Source of the DNA: Verrucomicrobiia bacterium
GTDB taxonomy: Bacteria; Verrucomicrobiota; Verrucomicrobiia; Limisphaerales; UBA11358
NCBI GenBank assembly: GCA_031290985.1
Contig: JARLJW010000047.1
Span: 1 to 56,473 of the forward strand
Direction of reading: 5' to 3'
Length of the DNA: 56,473 nt
The position numbers were made by a program, and so were the translations under genes. The number at the start of each line of letters is the position of its first letter. The first letter of the stretch is position 1. Below, piece after piece: positions 1 through 8,731 of the stretch. The notes under the pieces were generated by a model that saw only the letters and a program-made list of their open reading frames with translations, did no database searches and had not been told where the DNA came from.

Positions 1-66
1 AACCTGCTTGATGCGCCACCTTTCACCCAGTGCCAAAATCGAATGAAACATTTTCTCTGGAATCAT
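1..66 (-). CDS. Partial N-terminus of an unidentified protein
   Basis: An ATG at 66 on the minus strand opens a frame of 22 codons that runs off the window edge. The visible end, GERWRIKQV, is too short to classify. It resembles the N-terminus of some ISL3-type transposases, and equally the region before the GS motif in small MNT nucleotidyltransferases, which often accompany HEPN genes such as the one just upstream. I cannot decide between these. Confidence 0.3.
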   Translation of the reverse strand, partial: MIPEKMFHSILALGERWRIKQV

Positions 67-118
67 AAAGTCACCACTTTAACCGCCCCGCCTCAGCTTT
101 TTCAAACATTTTTACCCA

Positions 119-442
119 TTACAAACGTCGAAGAAGCTCTTTAACTAAACTCCAATTTGCTCCAAGCCCTGGATCGGCTGCGACTGCTGCATCCAAATCA
201 CTTTTTAATCCAGCGAGGCTTACCAGCTTCTGGAGGTCATGAGTCCAGCATTCATTTGAAAATTTTTTGTCTGGAAAATCAAATTCTTTTACTCGTTTCG
301 CTATGCATGATTTAAGCGCACATTCCATAGCATATCCAAATAAATAATATGCACCCGGATAATGGCCGGCATCCAAAAGCGCCTTTGCATCTTTTGCCCT
401 TAAATCACTTAATCCCTGAAAATCGTTTCGGTTCAGATTCAT
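119..442 (-). CDS. HEPN-domain protein
   Basis: This is a 107-residue protein. The core with YLFGYAMECALKSCIAKR followed by a WTHDLQKLVSLAGL segment matches the common HEPN-family pattern (YLAGYAVECALKA... THDL..L). HEPN proteins are helical and are often RNases or partners of small nucleotidyltransferases in toxin-antitoxin pairs. I chose the ATG at 442 because the longer frame to 532 only adds sequence antisense to or overlapping the methyltransferase remnant. There is no clear ribosome binding site. A partial gene follows 52 nt downstream and could be its partner. The family call is fairly secure; the biochemical role is not visible. Confidence 0.7.
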   Translation of the reverse strand: MNLNRNDFQGLSDLRAKDAKALLDAGHYPGAYYLFGYAMECALKSCIAKRVKEFDFPDKKFSNECWTHDLQKLVSLAGLKSDLDAAVAADPGLGANWSLVKELLRRL

Positions 443-467
443 GGTGGTTTTGCTGCGAAATATTTTT

Positions 468-782
468 CTAATTGAGAATGCGTGTGCGCATGTAGTCGAT
501 ATATGCCTTGGTGTTCTCGTGCCGGTCTTCAAACGCGCGTTTCTCCTTGGTTTCGCCCCAAAACACCTCGTAATTGCGGTTGGAGTTAAACGGCGGGTCG
601 ATGTAGATCAGGTCCACGCAGGCATCCGGTAGTTTGGCGAGTTGTTCCAGATTGTCGCCGCAATAAACCACGCGCGTATCCAGCAGCGGGGAAGCTTTCA
701 ATTTGGCGGTGGTCGCGGGTGCCAGCCGGCTCGCAGGGACGTCCGTCCCGGCGGAAGATGTTACCGCAGCCTTTTTTGCCAT
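468..782 (-). pseudogene. Truncated DNA (adenine-N6 type) methyltransferase, N-terminal remnant
   Basis: The 104-residue frame begins normally and contains CGDNLEQL, then the catalytic motif IV as DPPF at residues 62-65 followed by NSNRNY, typical of site-specific DNA methyltransferases of the Mod/beta class. The family is normally 300-600 residues. Here similarity stops after AYIDYMRTR (about residue 101), three codons before a stop, and a HEPN gene follows. The target-recognition region and the SAM-binding FxGxG motif are absent, so the product cannot be active. I infer a gene broken by insertion or deletion near position 475. Confidence 0.75.
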
Positions 783-820
783 GCCCGAAGACTAGAGAAG
801 CCGGGCGGCAGCGTCAATTC

Positions 821-865
821 CCGCACGTGGGTGTGCCGCACGTGGGTGTGCCGCACGTGGGTGGC
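821..865. repeat. 15-bp tandem repeat, three units
   Basis: The unit CCGCACGTGGGTGTG occurs at 821-835 and 836-850, and a third unit at 851-865 differs at its end. It lies in the gap between the methyltransferase remnant and the HDOD gene. The CACGTG in each unit is itself palindromic. Confidence 0.85.
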
Positions 866-959
866 CGCGATGAATTGCCGGATCGGAGAGCGGAGCGGAT
901 GCGATGAAGCCCGCCCGGCGTGCATGGGCAGAGTCCAGGCCGGCAACGCTGAGCCGGCG

Positions 960-1844
960 TTACAAGGGTTCGGATGAGTCCAAATGTTTCACCTTGGCGC
1001 GCATCATGCATTCCCAACCGTCCACGTCATGGGGGTCCAGTCCAAAAAACTCCATCAGGCGTTTGCCTTCCGGCGTGGCGGAGAACATGCCGCCGCTTTT
1101 GGCCTCCAGATGATTGGCCAGTTCGCTGGCGGATTGCGTCAGCACCCGCAACGGCTCGGTTCTTTCCGGCGCGGCGGGGCTGGCATGGCCCAGCACGGGC
1201 AGCACCACCTCTTCGGGCATGCCCCAACGGCGGAGCAACTGCGCGCCCAATTCGCTGTGGGTAAAGCCGAAGGTCTCTTGTTCCACCGCGCTCACGGCCG
1301 CCCCCGAAAGCCGGCAGTGGTCGAGCAGCGCAACGTAGCGGGCCGGGTCCGCGATGGCAAAGGCCAGTTTGCCGAGATCATGCAGGAGGGCGGTCGTAAA
1401 GGCGATGCCTTCCGGCAGGCCGGTGTCCCGCGCCAGCGCCCCCGCCGCGATGGCGGCAATGCTCGAGTGCCGGCGCAATTCCGCCGCCGGAAACCCGGGC
1501 GCGGCGGTCGGGGCGGTCAAAGCCCGCAGGCCGAAGAGCGTGACGGTGATCTCATAAACTTCGTGGAAACCCAGGCGGTACACCGCTTCGTTGACATCTT
1601 TGATGGTGTTCCCGTTGCCGAAAAAGGAATTGTTGCAACACCGCAGCACTTCCATGGCCAGGGCCGGATCGCGCCGCAGCAGTTGCACGATGTCGTCCAC
1701 GTCCACGTCCGGCTGCCGGAACAGGTCGATCAATTTGACCAGCACCACGGGCGTGGGCGGCAGGTTTTCGATGCCGTCAAGATAGGCCTCCGGGGATTTT
1801 TCAATTTCACCGGCAGGCTCGGAGATGGCGGGCAGGCTGTTCAT
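960..1844 (-). CDS. HDOD-domain signalling protein
   Basis: A 294-residue protein with an HDOD domain over about residues 25-230. The start region IENLPPTPVVLVKLIDL is the usual HDOD opening, and HDLGK occurs at residues 155-159. HDOD proteins are HD-superfamily relatives found in bacterial signalling, often with incomplete metal ligands, and are usually regulatory rather than hydrolytic. No GGDEF, EAL or receiver domain is attached, so its input is unknown. The ATG at 1844 has a GGAAG just upstream; a TTG at 1949 in the same frame is a weaker alternative. It follows three small stress-type genes on the same strand and may be read with them. Confidence 0.85.
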   Translation of the reverse strand: MNSLPAISEPAGEIEKSPEAYLDGIENLPPTPVVLVKLIDLFRQPDVDVDDIVQLLRRDPALAMEVLRCCNNSFFGNGNTIKDVNEAVYRLGFHEVYEITVTLFGLRALTAPTAAPGFPAAELRRHSSIAAIAAGALARDTGLPEGIAFTTALLHDLGKLAFAIADPARYVALLDHCRLSGAAVSAVEQETFGFTHSELGAQLLRRWGMPEEVVLPVLGHASPAAPERTEPLRVLTQSASELANHLEAKSGGMFSATPEGKRLMEFFGLDPHDVDGWECMMRAKVKHLDSSEPL

Positions 1845-1990
1845 TCGCTTCCAAGCCGGCCTGGGGCCGGGGTTGAACGCATTCTTGGGCAAATTGATAT
1901 CGGCGGCTTTGGTGATTGATTGAGCGAATTTTTGACCGGCTTCGGGCAAGTTCAGGGAGACAGCTCATGGCCGCGCGGCCGCCGGTGGTT

Positions 1991-2215
1991 TTAGGACGTA
2001 TAAAACAGGGTGCAGAAAATGATGATGGCGGACGCGGTTGAATCGGGCAGGGCGTTGGGTTCCGCCGGGGCGACAATGGTGTTCAGGTGGGTGGCCATGA
2101 CCTGTACGTTCGGGCGTTGCGCCAGAAATTCATTGAGCTGTTCCTCCAGCGCGCTGGCCGGGGACGCGCCGGAGGGCAGTTTGTGGAGCATGACTTCAAA
2201 AACCTTGGCCTTCAT
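1991..2215 (-). CDS. Small hypothetical protein (74 aa)
   Basis: I do not recognise a family. The protein has a helical N-terminal half (MKAKVFEVMLHKL... LEEQLNEFLAQRPNVQVMATHLN) and a hydrophobic C-terminus ending IIIFCTLFYTS. The first half resembles small proteins whose ORFs begin with a conserved sequence about a variable loop position, but that is not enough for a name. It starts 28 nt after the Thivi_2564-type gene on the same strand, so both are probably on one transcript governed by the palindromic element at 2486-2505. Confidence 0.55.
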   Translation of the reverse strand: MKAKVFEVMLHKLPSGASPASALEEQLNEFLAQRPNVQVMATHLNTIVAPAEPNALPDSTASAIIIFCTLFYTS

Positions 2216-2243
2216 GGTTTGCGGGGGCGGGGGCGGCCGCCGG

Positions 2244-2441
2244 TCAGCGGACCTGCGGCACGCGGATGTCGCCGCTGTGATTGATGATGCCGAACGCGTA
2301 GAGCAGCCAGACGACCACGCAGATGACAACGACGATGTTGAGGATCTTTTTGATCTTCCCGTCCATCGGGATGTAGGTGTTGACCAGCCAGAGCAGGACG
2401 CCGATGACGATCAGGGTGACGACGAGGGAGATGAGTGACAT
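2244..2441 (-). CDS. Thivi_2564-family small membrane protein
   Basis: A 65-residue protein with two hydrophobic helices (about residues 3-24 and 34-52) separated by the NTYIPMDGKIKKILN loop. The MDGKIKKILNIVVVI segment is the hallmark of the widespread Thivi_2564 family of inner-membrane proteins, whose function is unknown. These genes often sit near CsbD and other stress genes, as here. A palindromic element lies 44 nt upstream of the start. Confidence 0.8.
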   Translation of the reverse strand: MSLISLVVTLIVIGVLLWLVNTYIPMDGKIKKILNIVVVICVVVWLLYAFGIINHSGDIRVPQVR

Positions 2442-2485
2442 AGGTTTTATTTAAGCACTGAGGGTAGCAGCCGGCTGGCCGGCGG

Positions 2486-2505
2486 CCATGGGGTGTAACC
2501 CTACC
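2486..2505 (-). promoter_or_regulatory. Palindromic regulatory element, copy 1
   Basis: In gene orientation the sequence reads GGTAGGGTTACACCCCATGG, an imperfect inverted repeat GGGT-TACA-CCCC with a conserved ATGG on the start-codon side. It ends 44 nt before the Thivi_2564-type start at 2441. Identical 20-mers occur before the genes starting at 5439, 11890 and 13892. Confidence 0.7.
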
Positions 2506-2538
2506 GGGTCATGGCTGCGCCGGCGGGGGACGTGCGGC

Positions 2539-2745
2539 TCAGTTGCCGGTGCCGGAAGAACTGCAGTGGTGCAATTCCTTTTCGACGGTTTCGCGGGTTT
2601 CGCCCGTGGCCTTCTGGATCCGGCCGATCAATTCCTCCGCCTTGCCTTCCGTGTAGGTCAGGTCGTTGTCCGTGAGCTTGGCCCATTTCTGTTTGAGCTT
2701 GCCCTTGGTGATGTTCCAGTCGCCTTTGATTTCAAGTGTGTTCAT
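2539..2745 (-). CDS. CsbD-family stress protein
   Basis: A 68-residue protein with the CsbD signature: LEIKGDWNITKGKLKQKWAKLTDNDL-type opening, then TYTEGKAEELIGRIQKATGETRE. CsbD proteins are small, hydrophilic and general-stress induced in many bacteria; their molecular role is unknown. The tail HHCSSSGTGN is atypical and not conserved. I chose the ATG at 2745 because the longer frame upstream to 2886 looks non-coding and contains the probable control element at 2804-2823. Confidence 0.9.
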   Translation of the reverse strand: MNTLEIKGDWNITKGKLKQKWAKLTDNDLTYTEGKAEELIGRIQKATGETRETVEKELHHCSSSGTGN

Positions 2746-2803
2746 AACGGTTTGTTTTGTGGTGGTTGCTGCATCTGCCGCCGGCAGGGCGGCAAAAGTT
2801 TTT

Positions 2804-2823
2804 TCATCGGGTGTCACCCTTCC
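2804..2823 (-). promoter_or_regulatory. Palindromic regulatory element, copy 2 (diverged)
   Basis: Gene orientation: GGAAGGGTGACACCCGATGA. The GGGTG-A-CACCC core is a perfect inverted repeat, and the ATG side is kept with one change. It ends 58 nt before the CsbD start at 2745. Confidence 0.5.
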
Positions 2824-2882
2824 GGGGTGAAGGTTTGGTCCGCGACCAAGGTGACGGCGGCGAACCGGGTTTTCATAAATGG

Positions 2883-2987
2883 TCAACGGAGCAATAGAAC
2901 CACGATGACGATGACGAGCAGGAGGCCGACGGAGCTGCCGCCAATGATGATGGCGCTGCCAAACAGCGGGGTGAGGAGAAGAGGCAT
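2883..2987 (-). CDS. Very small membrane peptide (34 aa)
   Basis: The ATG at 2987 opens a 34-codon frame: MPLLLTPLFGSAIIIGG, then SSVGLLLVIVIVVLLLR and a stop. Nearly all residues are hydrophobic, so it is one or two short membrane segments. It lies in a run of same-strand stress genes that includes other tiny membrane proteins. The composition and the clean start and stop support it; I have no family name. Confidence 0.5.
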   Translation of the reverse strand: MPLLLTPLFGSAIIIGGSSVGLLLVIVIVVLLLR

Positions 2988-3043
2988 AGTTTGTTTATCT
3001 TTCGTTTTGGGTGGTGATGGGTTTACTGGCAGAACGTGAATCA

Positions 3044-4918
3044 TTAATGGTCTCTTTTGTCGCGGTCATTGCCCGGGGCGTTGGGCTGGTTGCGGTCGTT
3101 GCCGGGCTGGCTGGGTGCCGCCGGTGAGTTCCCCGGGGCGGACTGGTTGCCATGGCTGGCCTGCGAACGGTCGTTTCTCATGAGCCGCGACGCGCCTTTT
3201 TGGAACTGCTCCGGTGCCTGGCGGGTGGGTGGCTGTGCCGGCCTTTCGGAGGGTGCCGGTTTATCCAACCCCGGCGCGGGCTTTGTTTCCGCTGCGGACG
3301 GATGCGGGGCCGGTTGCTGATCAACCGGCCTCACGTCGGGCTGGTGGACGGGAGCTTCCGGCTTGGGTTGGAAGTTGGCATCGGGTTTGGGCGCAGACTG
3401 AACCGGCCTGGCCGGCGCCGTTGCTTCGCCTTGTCCCGACGCCGGTTTCATTTCCGATGAGGCGGGACGCGGGGCAGCCTGCGTGTCAACGCGCTTACCC
3501 TCGGCCGGGCCGCCGGGGGCTGGCGGGTTGGATTGGTGTTTGGGGGCGGGTCCGGGCGACGGCTGCGTCTTGGGCGGAGCTTGATTTCCGGTCAGCCGGC
3601 CGGCCGGTGGAGACACGATCGGCGAGCGGGGAAGTTTCACGGCGACCGGCTGGCGGGCCGCGCCGGTTTTTTGTGCGGCCGGGTTCACCCCTTTGGCTTC
3701 CAAGGTCTGCCGCTGGGTGCGGGATTTTTCAACGTCCTGGCCGCGGTGCGCAAGCTGCTTCTGCTCGGCTTTGGCCACCGGCTGAAATTTCATGGGGCCA
3801 TTTTTCTGTTTCGCCAATTGATCGAGCGGCATGGCCATGGGCGCGTGATTTTGCCGGGACGCCGCCGGGCCGGAATCCCGGCTGCGCTCGGCCGCCCAGG
3901 TGCGGGGCGGGCGCGTGTCGGCGTGATCGCGGCGGTCTTGAAAGGACGCTTCGACGTGGTGTTCCCATTCCCGGTCCGACCGATGTTCCCAGCGTTGATG
4001 GGAAAAAATGGGATCATAACCATGGCGGCCGGACTGGAATGAAAATGACGCGTAAAACCCGCCCTGGACATAGCCGGGGTCATAGTAGTCACCAAAATAA
4101 TAGTGATTGTAGCGCGGCCGCAGGAAGAGATCATCGCTGAACACGCCGAAGCCGATGACGATGGTGGGCGAGTAGCGGTAGCCATGCCGGCCACGAAAGC
4201 CGGATTCAAAATATACCGGCGCAAAGAGCACGCCGCGCCGTTCCACGGGGTAATCCCAGAAGCCTTCGACATAAATGAATCCGCGCGGAGTCCAAACATA
4301 GTGACCGGGGCACCAATCCCAATCCGCCCGGCCGAGCTCCCAATAACCGGGGCTCCAGGCGTAGCGGTCCTGATACCAGATCCAGCCGCCCGGCGCCCAA
4401 TCATAATCCACAGATGGCGCTTCGATATTCGGCCCGGCTTCCACCGTGGCCGGCGGCGCGGGGAGATAGGTGGTCTCTTTGGCCGTGGCATCCGCCCAAT
4501 AACCGGAAGTCCATTGGTAGCCTTGCGATGTTTTTCCCCAATAACCGGCCATCCACGCGCGGCCCGGCGGCAGCGCACGCCAGGTGCCGCTGACCCAAAG
4601 GTAATCATTCCGCTCATCATCCCACGCCCAGTAGCCGGGAATCCAGGTGACATTATCGCCCTCCGGCCGTTCCGTGGGCGGCAATTCCTCGATGGCTTCC
4701 GGCGGGGCTTTGGCGACCACGATGCCCGGTTCGGGATTGAAGGTGACGACGCCGGCAAAGGCTTCATGCACCGGTCCCCGGGTGAGCACGGTGGCCCCGG
4801 CCACATCGGCATCCGGCGCTTGCGCCCGGCCGATGCCGGGATGGCAACCAAGGGCAAAGAGAACGGCGAGCACGGCAAGGCGGTGGCCCGGTCGCGAGAT
4901 TATTTCCGGGATTTTCAT
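3044..4918 (-). CDS. Secreted YXWGXW-repeat protein with low-complexity tail
   Basis: A 624-residue protein with an N-terminal signal (hydrophobic LAVLAVLFALGCHPG, residues about 13-30, with a possible lipobox cysteine). Residues about 85-240 hold at least eight aromatic repeats of the form WxxGYW (WIPGYWAWDD, WVSGTWR, WMAGYWGK, WTSGYWAD, WSPGYWELG, YVEGFWDYP), the YXWGXW repeat known from envelope proteins of unknown function. From about residue 330 to the end it is Pro/Gln/Lys-rich and disordered, ending in GNDRDKRDH. A hairpin at 4935-4961 lies between its start and the upstream lipoprotein gene. Role inferred: cell-surface or periplasmic structural protein. Confidence 0.8.
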   Translation of the reverse strand: MKIPEIISRPGHRLAVLAVLFALGCHPGIGRAQAPDADVAGATVLTRGPVHEAFAGVVTFNPEPGIVVAKAPPEAIEELPPTERPEGDNVTWIPGYWAWDDERNDYLWVSGTWRALPPGRAWMAGYWGKTSQGYQWTSGYWADATAKETTYLPAPPATVEAGPNIEAPSVDYDWAPGGWIWYQDRYAWSPGYWELGRADWDWCPGHYVWTPRGFIYVEGFWDYPVERRGVLFAPVYFESGFRGRHGYRYSPTIVIGFGVFSDDLFLRPRYNHYYFGDYYDPGYVQGGFYASFSFQSGRHGYDPIFSHQRWEHRSDREWEHHVEASFQDRRDHADTRPPRTWAAERSRDSGPAASRQNHAPMAMPLDQLAKQKNGPMKFQPVAKAEQKQLAHRGQDVEKSRTQRQTLEAKGVNPAAQKTGAARQPVAVKLPRSPIVSPPAGRLTGNQAPPKTQPSPGPAPKHQSNPPAPGGPAEGKRVDTQAAPRPASSEMKPASGQGEATAPARPVQSAPKPDANFQPKPEAPVHQPDVRPVDQQPAPHPSAAETKPAPGLDKPAPSERPAQPPTRQAPEQFQKGASRLMRNDRSQASHGNQSAPGNSPAAPSQPGNDRNQPNAPGNDRDKRDH

Positions 4919-4934
4919 AACGTGACGGTCGCGG

Positions 4935-4961
4935 CCATAAACCCGCCAGGCGGGTTTATGG
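4935..4961. other. Perfect hairpin in front of the YXWGXW gene
   Basis: The arms CCATAAACCCGCC and GGCGGGTTTATGG pair perfectly around a single-base centre. On the minus strand it follows the lipoprotein gene and ends about 17 nt before the ATG at 4918. There is no U-tract, so a classical terminator is unlikely. A leader or attenuation hairpin, or an operator, is possible. Confidence 0.5.
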
Positions 4962-4992
4962 GCGTTTGGCCGGTTTTAATTTTTCGGCTGAT

Positions 4993-5439
4993 TCAAGGCT
5001 TGATCTTGTCGCTCACCCATTGGCGGGCATCAAGGACGCCGTTGGCCATGGCATCGTAGGCTTTTTTGGTGCCGGTCTTGACGCTGTCCCAGGTGGATTC
5101 GGTGGCGTTCTGGGCATCGGCCAGTTGCTGGTTCAAGGCCGTCGCCTGGTCGCGCAGGGCTTGGAGTTTCGGTTTCGCCTCGGTCTTGACGGCATCGCTG
5201 GAGCTGTCAATTTTGGCGGAGAGCTTGTCGAGATCCTGATTGAGCGTGGTCAACTGGGCCTGCATGGCTTTGACGAATTCGGCCTTCTGCGCAAAGGTGT
5301 AATCCTTCATGTCCTGGGCGGCCTGGGCGGTCTCGGTTTTGACGGTCTCCATCTGCTGGGAGGCGGATTTTTCCTTGTCGCAGCCGGCCACAAGACTGCC
5401 GGCGGAAATCAACGTGAGGAGCAATATTTTATTTTTCAT
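4993..5439 (-). CDS. Lipoprotein with coiled-coil body
   Basis: A 148-residue protein with a lipoprotein signal ending in the lipobox LVAGC (cysteine about residue 20). The rest is charged and helical (KEKSASQQMETVKTETAQAAQDMK, KAMQAQLTTLNQDLDKLSAKID) and is predicted to form a coiled coil like small envelope lipoproteins. The ATG at 5439 gives the usual MKNKILLL signal start; an in-frame ATG at 5451 is also possible. A palindromic element lies 33 nt upstream. Confidence 0.75.
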   Translation of the reverse strand: MKNKILLLTLISAGSLVAGCDKEKSASQQMETVKTETAQAAQDMKDYTFAQKAEFVKAMQAQLTTLNQDLDKLSAKIDSSSDAVKTEAKPKLQALRDQATALNQQLADAQNATESTWDSVKTGTKKAYDAMANGVLDARQWVSDKIKP

Positions 5440-5472
5440 GGCCGACAGCATGACGTGGTCGCTCCGCGAAGG

Positions 5473-5492
5473 CCATGGGGTGTAACCCTACC
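5473..5492 (-). promoter_or_regulatory. Palindromic regulatory element, copy 3
   Basis: The same 20-mer as copy 1 in gene orientation, ending 33 nt before the lipoprotein start at 5439. It lies between that gene and the 3' end of the large hybrid kinase. Confidence 0.7.
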
Positions 5493-5530
5493 GGCTGGCC
5501 GCCCAGGCTCCGGGCACTTATGGGAATGCA

Positions 5531-8284
5531 TTAACTGACCGGTTGCCGGTGCAGCGCGCGGTGGACGGCTTCGCCCAGTGTTCGGGCGTCGGCGGGCTTG
5601 TTCAAGAGTTCGCGAAACCCCAGTTCCGCCACTTTCTCCGCGGTCATCACCCGGCTGTAGCCGGTGGTGATGATGATGGGAAGCTGCGGCCGGAGTTGGC
5701 GCAGCAGGGTGCCCAGTGTGGCACCGTCCATTCCGGGCATCGTCAAGTCGGCGATGACGAGGGCAAATTCATCCGGCTGGGCGCGCACGGTGGCGAGCGC
5801 TTCGAGCGGACAGGTTTTTACGGTTACCACGTAGCCCAGGCGTTCCAGCATCCTTTTTCCCAGGCCGGCCAGTACCGCTTCGTCATCCACAAACAGGATT
5901 TGTTCACCGTGGCCGCGCGGAATGGGCGTCACTTCAACCTGACGGACGACGGCCTCACTTTCGACCACGGGGAAATAGAGGTGGAACGTGGTGCCTTCGC
6001 CCGGCTGGCTGTAAACCGAGATGCCGCCGTCATGGCTTTTCATGATGCCATGCACCACCGACAAGCCGAGGCCGGTGCCCTTGCCCACGGGTTTGGTGGT
6101 GAAAAACGGATCATAGATCCGCTCCAGTGTGGCGTGAGTCATGCCGCAGCCGGTGTCCGTCAGGGACAACCGGACGTAATTTCCCGGATGCAAATCGGGA
6201 TGGGTCCCGGCCAGATCCGCATCCACTTCGGTCAACCGCATGCCGACTTTCAGTTCCCCCGGCTGGGCGCCCATGGCGTGCCAGGCGTTGACGCCAAGGT
6301 TCATGATCAATTGATGGATCGCCCCGGGATTGGCGAGCACGGCCGGCGTTTTGGTGAGCTCGGTCTGGATGCGGATGCTCGCCGGCACGCTGGCCCGCAA
6401 CAGCTTCAGCGCTTCCAACACGACGTGGTTTAATTCGATGGGCTCGCGCTCCTGTTTGTTTTGCCGGCTGAAGGCGAGGATTTGCTTCACCAGATCCGCG
6501 GCCCGCGTGGCGGCCACGGCGATCTCATCCAGATGCGCCAGGATGACCGGCTGGTCGGCGGCGTCCAACCGGGCGAGATGGATGTTGCCCACGATGGCGG
6601 CGAGGATGTTGTTGAAGTCATGCGCAATGCCGCCGGCGAGCTGGCCGATGGATTCCATCTTCTGCGATTGGCGGATTTGCTGCTCCAGTTTCCGGCGCTC
6701 GGTGATGTCGCGAAACGACCAGATCCGGCCGTAATGCTTTCCCGCCTTGTCCCGCACGGGCGAGGAATACCGGTCCAACACGGTGCCATTGATCAGCTCG
6801 ATCTCATCGTGGCCCGTTTCCTCCGGGTGCGCGTAAAGATATTTGACCCGTTCGTCGAATTGCCGGGGATTTTTGGTCTGGCCCATGCCGAAAGCCTGTT
6901 GCGCGGCTTCAGCCCGGGCGTCAACGATTTCCTGCGGGAGGTTCCACAGCTCGGCCATGCGCCGGTTTTGCAGCAACTGGTTGCCGTCGGCATCCACCAC
7001 CAGGATGCCGTCGATGGAGGAATCCAATTGCGCTTCCAACAGGGTGGTTTTCCAGAGCAGCTCGTTTTCCGCCAGTTTGCGTTCGGTGACATTTTCGTGG
7101 GCCACGACCACGCGGACGGGGCCATGGCCATGAAAGCGGGTGGCATGCACCACGAACCAGCGTTTGACCTGCGTGCCATGGCAGGGGTATTCGAGTTGAA
7201 ATGCTTCCGACTCGCCCGCCATCACGGCGGCGATGCCCAAACCCACCGCCCGGGCCTCCTCCGAAAAGTCACCGCCCGCCGTGGCGCAGGCTTGCAAGTA
7301 ATTGGTGCCCACGCCGTGGCCGCCCAAGAAACCGTTGCTGGAGGCAAAACGGTGCCAGGCGGCGTTGACTTCGACGATGACTCCGTGCTCGTCCAAGATG
7401 GCGATATGGGAAGAGAGGGCATCGAGCGTGGATTTCAAAAAGCGTTTTGATTCCAGCAACGCGGTGCCCGCGCGTTTCCGCTCCGAGATGTCCCGCGCCA
7501 CCTTGGACACACCAATGGATTTGCCGGCGGCATCCTTGATCGGCGAAGCGGTCACGGAAACGTCAATCAGCCGGCCCTCCTTGGTTTGGCGCACCGTCTC
7601 AAAATGTTCGACGCTTTCGCCCCGCTTGATCTTGCATAAAATTTGGTTCTCCTCGTCCTGCCGGCCGGCGGGAATCAGCCGCAGGATGTTGGTCCCGATA
7701 ATTTCCGCGGCCGGGTAGCCAAAAATCTTTTGCGCGCCGTGGTTCCAACTGGTGATGACACCGTCGAGGTCCTTGCCGATGATGGCATCGTCCGACGATT
7801 CGACGATGGCGGCCAGCAATTTAAAGGCGATCTCCGCCAGTTTTCGTTTGGTGATGTCGCGGATGTTGCATTGGATGACCTTGCGGTCCCCGGCCTGGTA
7901 CACATTGCTGACAAATTCCACCGCAATGTTGCGTCCATCCCGCGTCTCCAGCGGCAGATCTTCATAGCGGACATAGCCGTCATGCTGCAGCCGCTCCAGC
8001 ATGGCTTGATTGGAAACCACATCTTTGAACGGGCTGAGTTCGCCGACGGTTTTGCCGATCATTTCGGCGTGGGAGAAGCCCAGCAGCCTGGCCAGGAAGG
8101 GGTTCACATCGGTGATGCGGCCCGTGTCAACCTCCAGGATCAGGATGCCATCCTGCGCGGCTTCAAAGAGCCGGCGATAACTTAATTCGGAAACGCGGAG
8201 CGCCTGCTCCATTTCCTGTGTGCCGGCCGGCGCGGGGAGGATTCCGTTGCCGGTCAGGCTTTGGTTTTGAGGAAAATTGCTCAT
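5531..8284 (-). CDS. PAS-rich hybrid histidine kinase with C-terminal receiver
   Basis: A 917-residue protein without membrane segments. PAS domains lie at about 30-150, 152-275, 280-403 and 412-530, several ending in the RDIT/RDIS-E-R-K linker. The DHp helix carries the phospho-acceptor His555 ([10 protein letters not shown]), followed by an HATPase_c domain with the DTGCGM and GTGLGLSVV boxes. The receiver domain is at about 795-915 with Asp846 ([13 protein letters not shown]) and the KP lysine near 896. It is probably a cytoplasmic sensor that phosphorylates its own receiver. Its first PAS is a close paralogue of that in the kinase ending at 25241. A perfect-palindrome control element sits 102 nt upstream. 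Confidence 0.9.
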   Translation of the reverse strand: MSNFPQNQSLTGNGILPAPAGTQEMEQALRVSELSYRRLFEAAQDGILILEVDTGRITDVNPFLARLLGFSHAEMIGKTVGELSPFKDVVSNQAMLERLQHDGYVRYEDLPLETRDGRNIAVEFVSNVYQAGDRKVIQCNIRDITKRKLAEIAFKLLAAIVESSDDAIIGKDLDGVITSWNHGAQKIFGYPAAEIIGTNILRLIPAGRQDEENQILCKIKRGESVEHFETVRQTKEGRLIDVSVTASPIKDAAGKSIGVSKVARDISERKRAGTALLESKRFLKSTLDALSSHIAILDEHGVIVEVNAAWHRFASSNGFLGGHGVGTNYLQACATAGGDFSEEARAVGLGIAAVMAGESEAFQLEYPCHGTQVKRWFVVHATRFHGHGPVRVVVAHENVTERKLAENELLWKTTLLEAQLDSSIDGILVVDADGNQLLQNRRMAELWNLPQEIVDARAEAAQQAFGMGQTKNPRQFDERVKYLYAHPEETGHDEIELINGTVLDRYSSPVRDKAGKHYGRIWSFRDITERRKLEQQIRQSQKMESIGQLAGGIAHDFNNILAAIVGNIHLARLDAADQPVILAHLDEIAVAATRAADLVKQILAFSRQNKQEREPIELNHVVLEALKLLRASVPASIRIQTELTKTPAVLANPGAIHQLIMNLGVNAWHAMGAQPGELKVGMRLTEVDADLAGTHPDLHPGNYVRLSLTDTGCGMTHATLERIYDPFFTTKPVGKGTGLGLSVVHGIMKSHDGGISVYSQPGEGTTFHLYFPVVESEAVVRQVEVTPIPRGHGEQILFVDDEAVLAGLGKRMLERLGYVVTVKTCPLEALATVRAQPDEFALVIADLTMPGMDGATLGTLLRQLRPQLPIIITTGYSRVMTAEKVAELGFRELLNKPADARTLGEAVHRALHRQPVS

Positions 8285-8386
8285 ATTTTCGACCTATCCC
8301 GCACAGCTTACGAGCAAAATTGAACCCACCCGGGGCGGCAGCTTTGCCAGTCAACAGCATAGAGTGTGAAAAATCTACCGCCGCTG

Positions 8387-8408
8387 CCATGGGGTGTTCA
8401 CCCCATGG
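8387..8408 (-). promoter_or_regulatory. Palindromic regulatory element, copy 4 (perfect palindrome)
   Basis: Ten-base arms CCATGGGGTG and CACCCCATGG flank a TT centre, making the extended form perfectly symmetrical. It lies 102 nt upstream of the hybrid kinase start at 8284. The only other perfect copy is at 27033-27054, also in front of a kinase operon. Confidence 0.7.
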
Positions 8409-8587
8409 CCGGGCGCGAGCGGAACCGGCATGATGTTGAGTTGCCATTGCTGTGCCGAAGTGGAACAAACTTTTTCACAAAGACATTTTTCCCACCGGCT
8501 GTGCTTTTGAACGGCACTGTCAGGCACCTTTGGCCATTTTTCCCATCCGCCGATGGCGTGTTTTCAAAATCGAAAAAGGCCCGCCTC

Positions 8588-8714
8588 CGGAGTGCGCCTG
8601 CCCGTGCGGCTCGCACTCCCCGGGCGCAGCAGTTCTCGTTCACCGGGCCGCGGGCAATTTACGGAAGCCCTCCGCAGCTTGGACGTGGCTGCGGCCGGGG
8701 ACGACCGCACTCCG
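8588..8714. repeat. Intergenic repeat family A, short form
   Basis: About 127 bp bounded by inverted ends CGGAGTGCG and CGCACTCCG, with internal blocks shared by copies at 13673, 41441, 42616, 46311 and 47971. It fills most of the 323-bp gap between the control element at 8387-8408 and the end of the outer-membrane gene. I see no gene in that gap. Confidence 0.8.
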
Positions 8715-8731
8715 TATTTTGTAAATACGAC

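Noticed and set aside
984..1919. 311-codon plus-strand open frame antisense to the HDOD gene
   Set aside because: It mirrors the HDOD gene, which has a clear domain and motif; the antisense product has Gly/Arg/His-rich composition typical of shadow frames in GC-rich DNA.
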